Made by a program: the position numbers and the translations under genes. The notes below the pieces were generated by a model. That model searched no databases. It saw only the letters and a list, made by a program, of their open reading frames with translations, and was not told where the DNA came from. Below, in pieces: positions 5,050 through 5,154 of a stretch of 5,154 bases of DNA. Position 1 is the first letter of the stretch. The number at the start of each line of letters is the position of its first letter. Source of the DNA: Verrucomicrobiales bacterium (GTDB taxonomy: Bacteria > Verrucomicrobiota > Verrucomicrobiia > Limisphaerales > JAFMIX01); assembly GCA_017853785.1 (NCBI GenBank), contig JAFMIX010000170.1:1-5154 (forward strand), written 5' to 3'.

Positions 5050-5154
5050 ATGGGCAATTGGTTCTTCCCCCTCAGCAACGTGGTGCGGGTCAACCAGGTC
5101 GAGGTGGCGCGCAATCAGGCCGAAGGCGTGGCCGGGGGCGCGCATCACGTGAGG
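5050..5154 (+). CDS. Unidentified protein, N-terminal 35 codons only
   Basis: An open frame starts at ATG 5050 (MGNWFFPLSNVVRVNQVEVA) and runs off the right edge. I do not recognise the product from 35 residues. About 31 of 35 codons end in G or C, as in the other genes here, whereas the in-frame stretch before 5050 (from an alternative ATG at 4960) has clearly lower GC at third positions; this, and an ACAGG 9 bases upstream, favour 5050. With the 4960 start it would gain 30 residues (MVTFASSSPVFAELASLG…) with no typical signal peptide. The antisense frame is also open here but is His-rich and ends at 5041. It is transcribed away from the LolA-like gene and could share the control region between them. 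Confidence 0.5.
   Translation, partial: MGNWFFPLSNVVRVNQVEVARNQAEGVAGGAHHVR

Noticed and set aside
4920..5114. A 64-codon minus-strand frame near the right edge.
   Set aside because: It is low-complexity in style, crosses the start of the better plus-strand gene, has no ribosome site and matches no family I know.
1..5154. Searched by eye for CRISPR arrays, tRNA/rRNA genes, transposases, phage genes, toxin-antitoxin pairs and retron-like elements.
   Set aside because: No regularly spaced repeats, tRNA cloverleaf with TΨC-like arm, or mobile-element protein was seen; the gene content is ordinary for a diderm chromosome.

Overview
The window comes from a Gram-negative (diderm) bacterium of moderately high GC. 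It carries an LptD-type outer-membrane β-barrel gene, a periplasmic efflux adaptor, and a periplasmic LolA-like protein. The style of these proteins, and the pairing of an LptD-like gene with a LolA-like 'outer membrane lipoprotein-sorting' gene, suggest the Verrucomicrobiota/Planctomycetes side of the tree, perhaps the Pedosphaera/Limisphaerales group. That placement is an inference from protein style, not from a search.

Left part (1-1279, minus strand): a TetR-family repressor gene is followed 15 bases later by the N-terminal 204 codons of an RND-type membrane fusion protein (HlyD/AcrA/MdtA type), which runs off the left edge. A perfect 8-bp-arm palindrome of TetR-operator type lies 3 bases before the repressor's start codon. 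This reads as a self-repressed multidrug efflux operon whose inner-membrane pump would lie outside the window.

Middle (1280-1754): this holds a small, unrecognised 71-codon ORF on the minus strand (plausible but unproven) and a compact stem-bulge-stem element just past its stop. A divergent intergenic region of 126 bases follows, with a perfect 10-bp inverted repeat and an 8-bp tandem repeat immediately upstream of the next gene.

Centre (1755-4740): a complete LptD-like LPS-assembly/organic-solvent-tolerance barrel protein on the plus strand meets, tail to tail with only 4 bases between stop codons, a complete exported LolA-like protein on the minus strand. Both would act in outer-membrane biogenesis: one inserts LPS or a related glycolipid into the outer membrane, the other resembles carriers of lipoproteins across the periplasm.

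Right end (4741-5154): about 300 bases without a convincing gene hold a probable rho-independent terminator on the plus strand, a TATACT box and a set of complementary 8-mers. Then comes the first 35 codons of an unidentified plus-strand gene that leaves the window. I see no tRNA, rRNA, CRISPR array, transposase or phage gene. The gene content is ordinary; the less explained material is in the intergenic structures.
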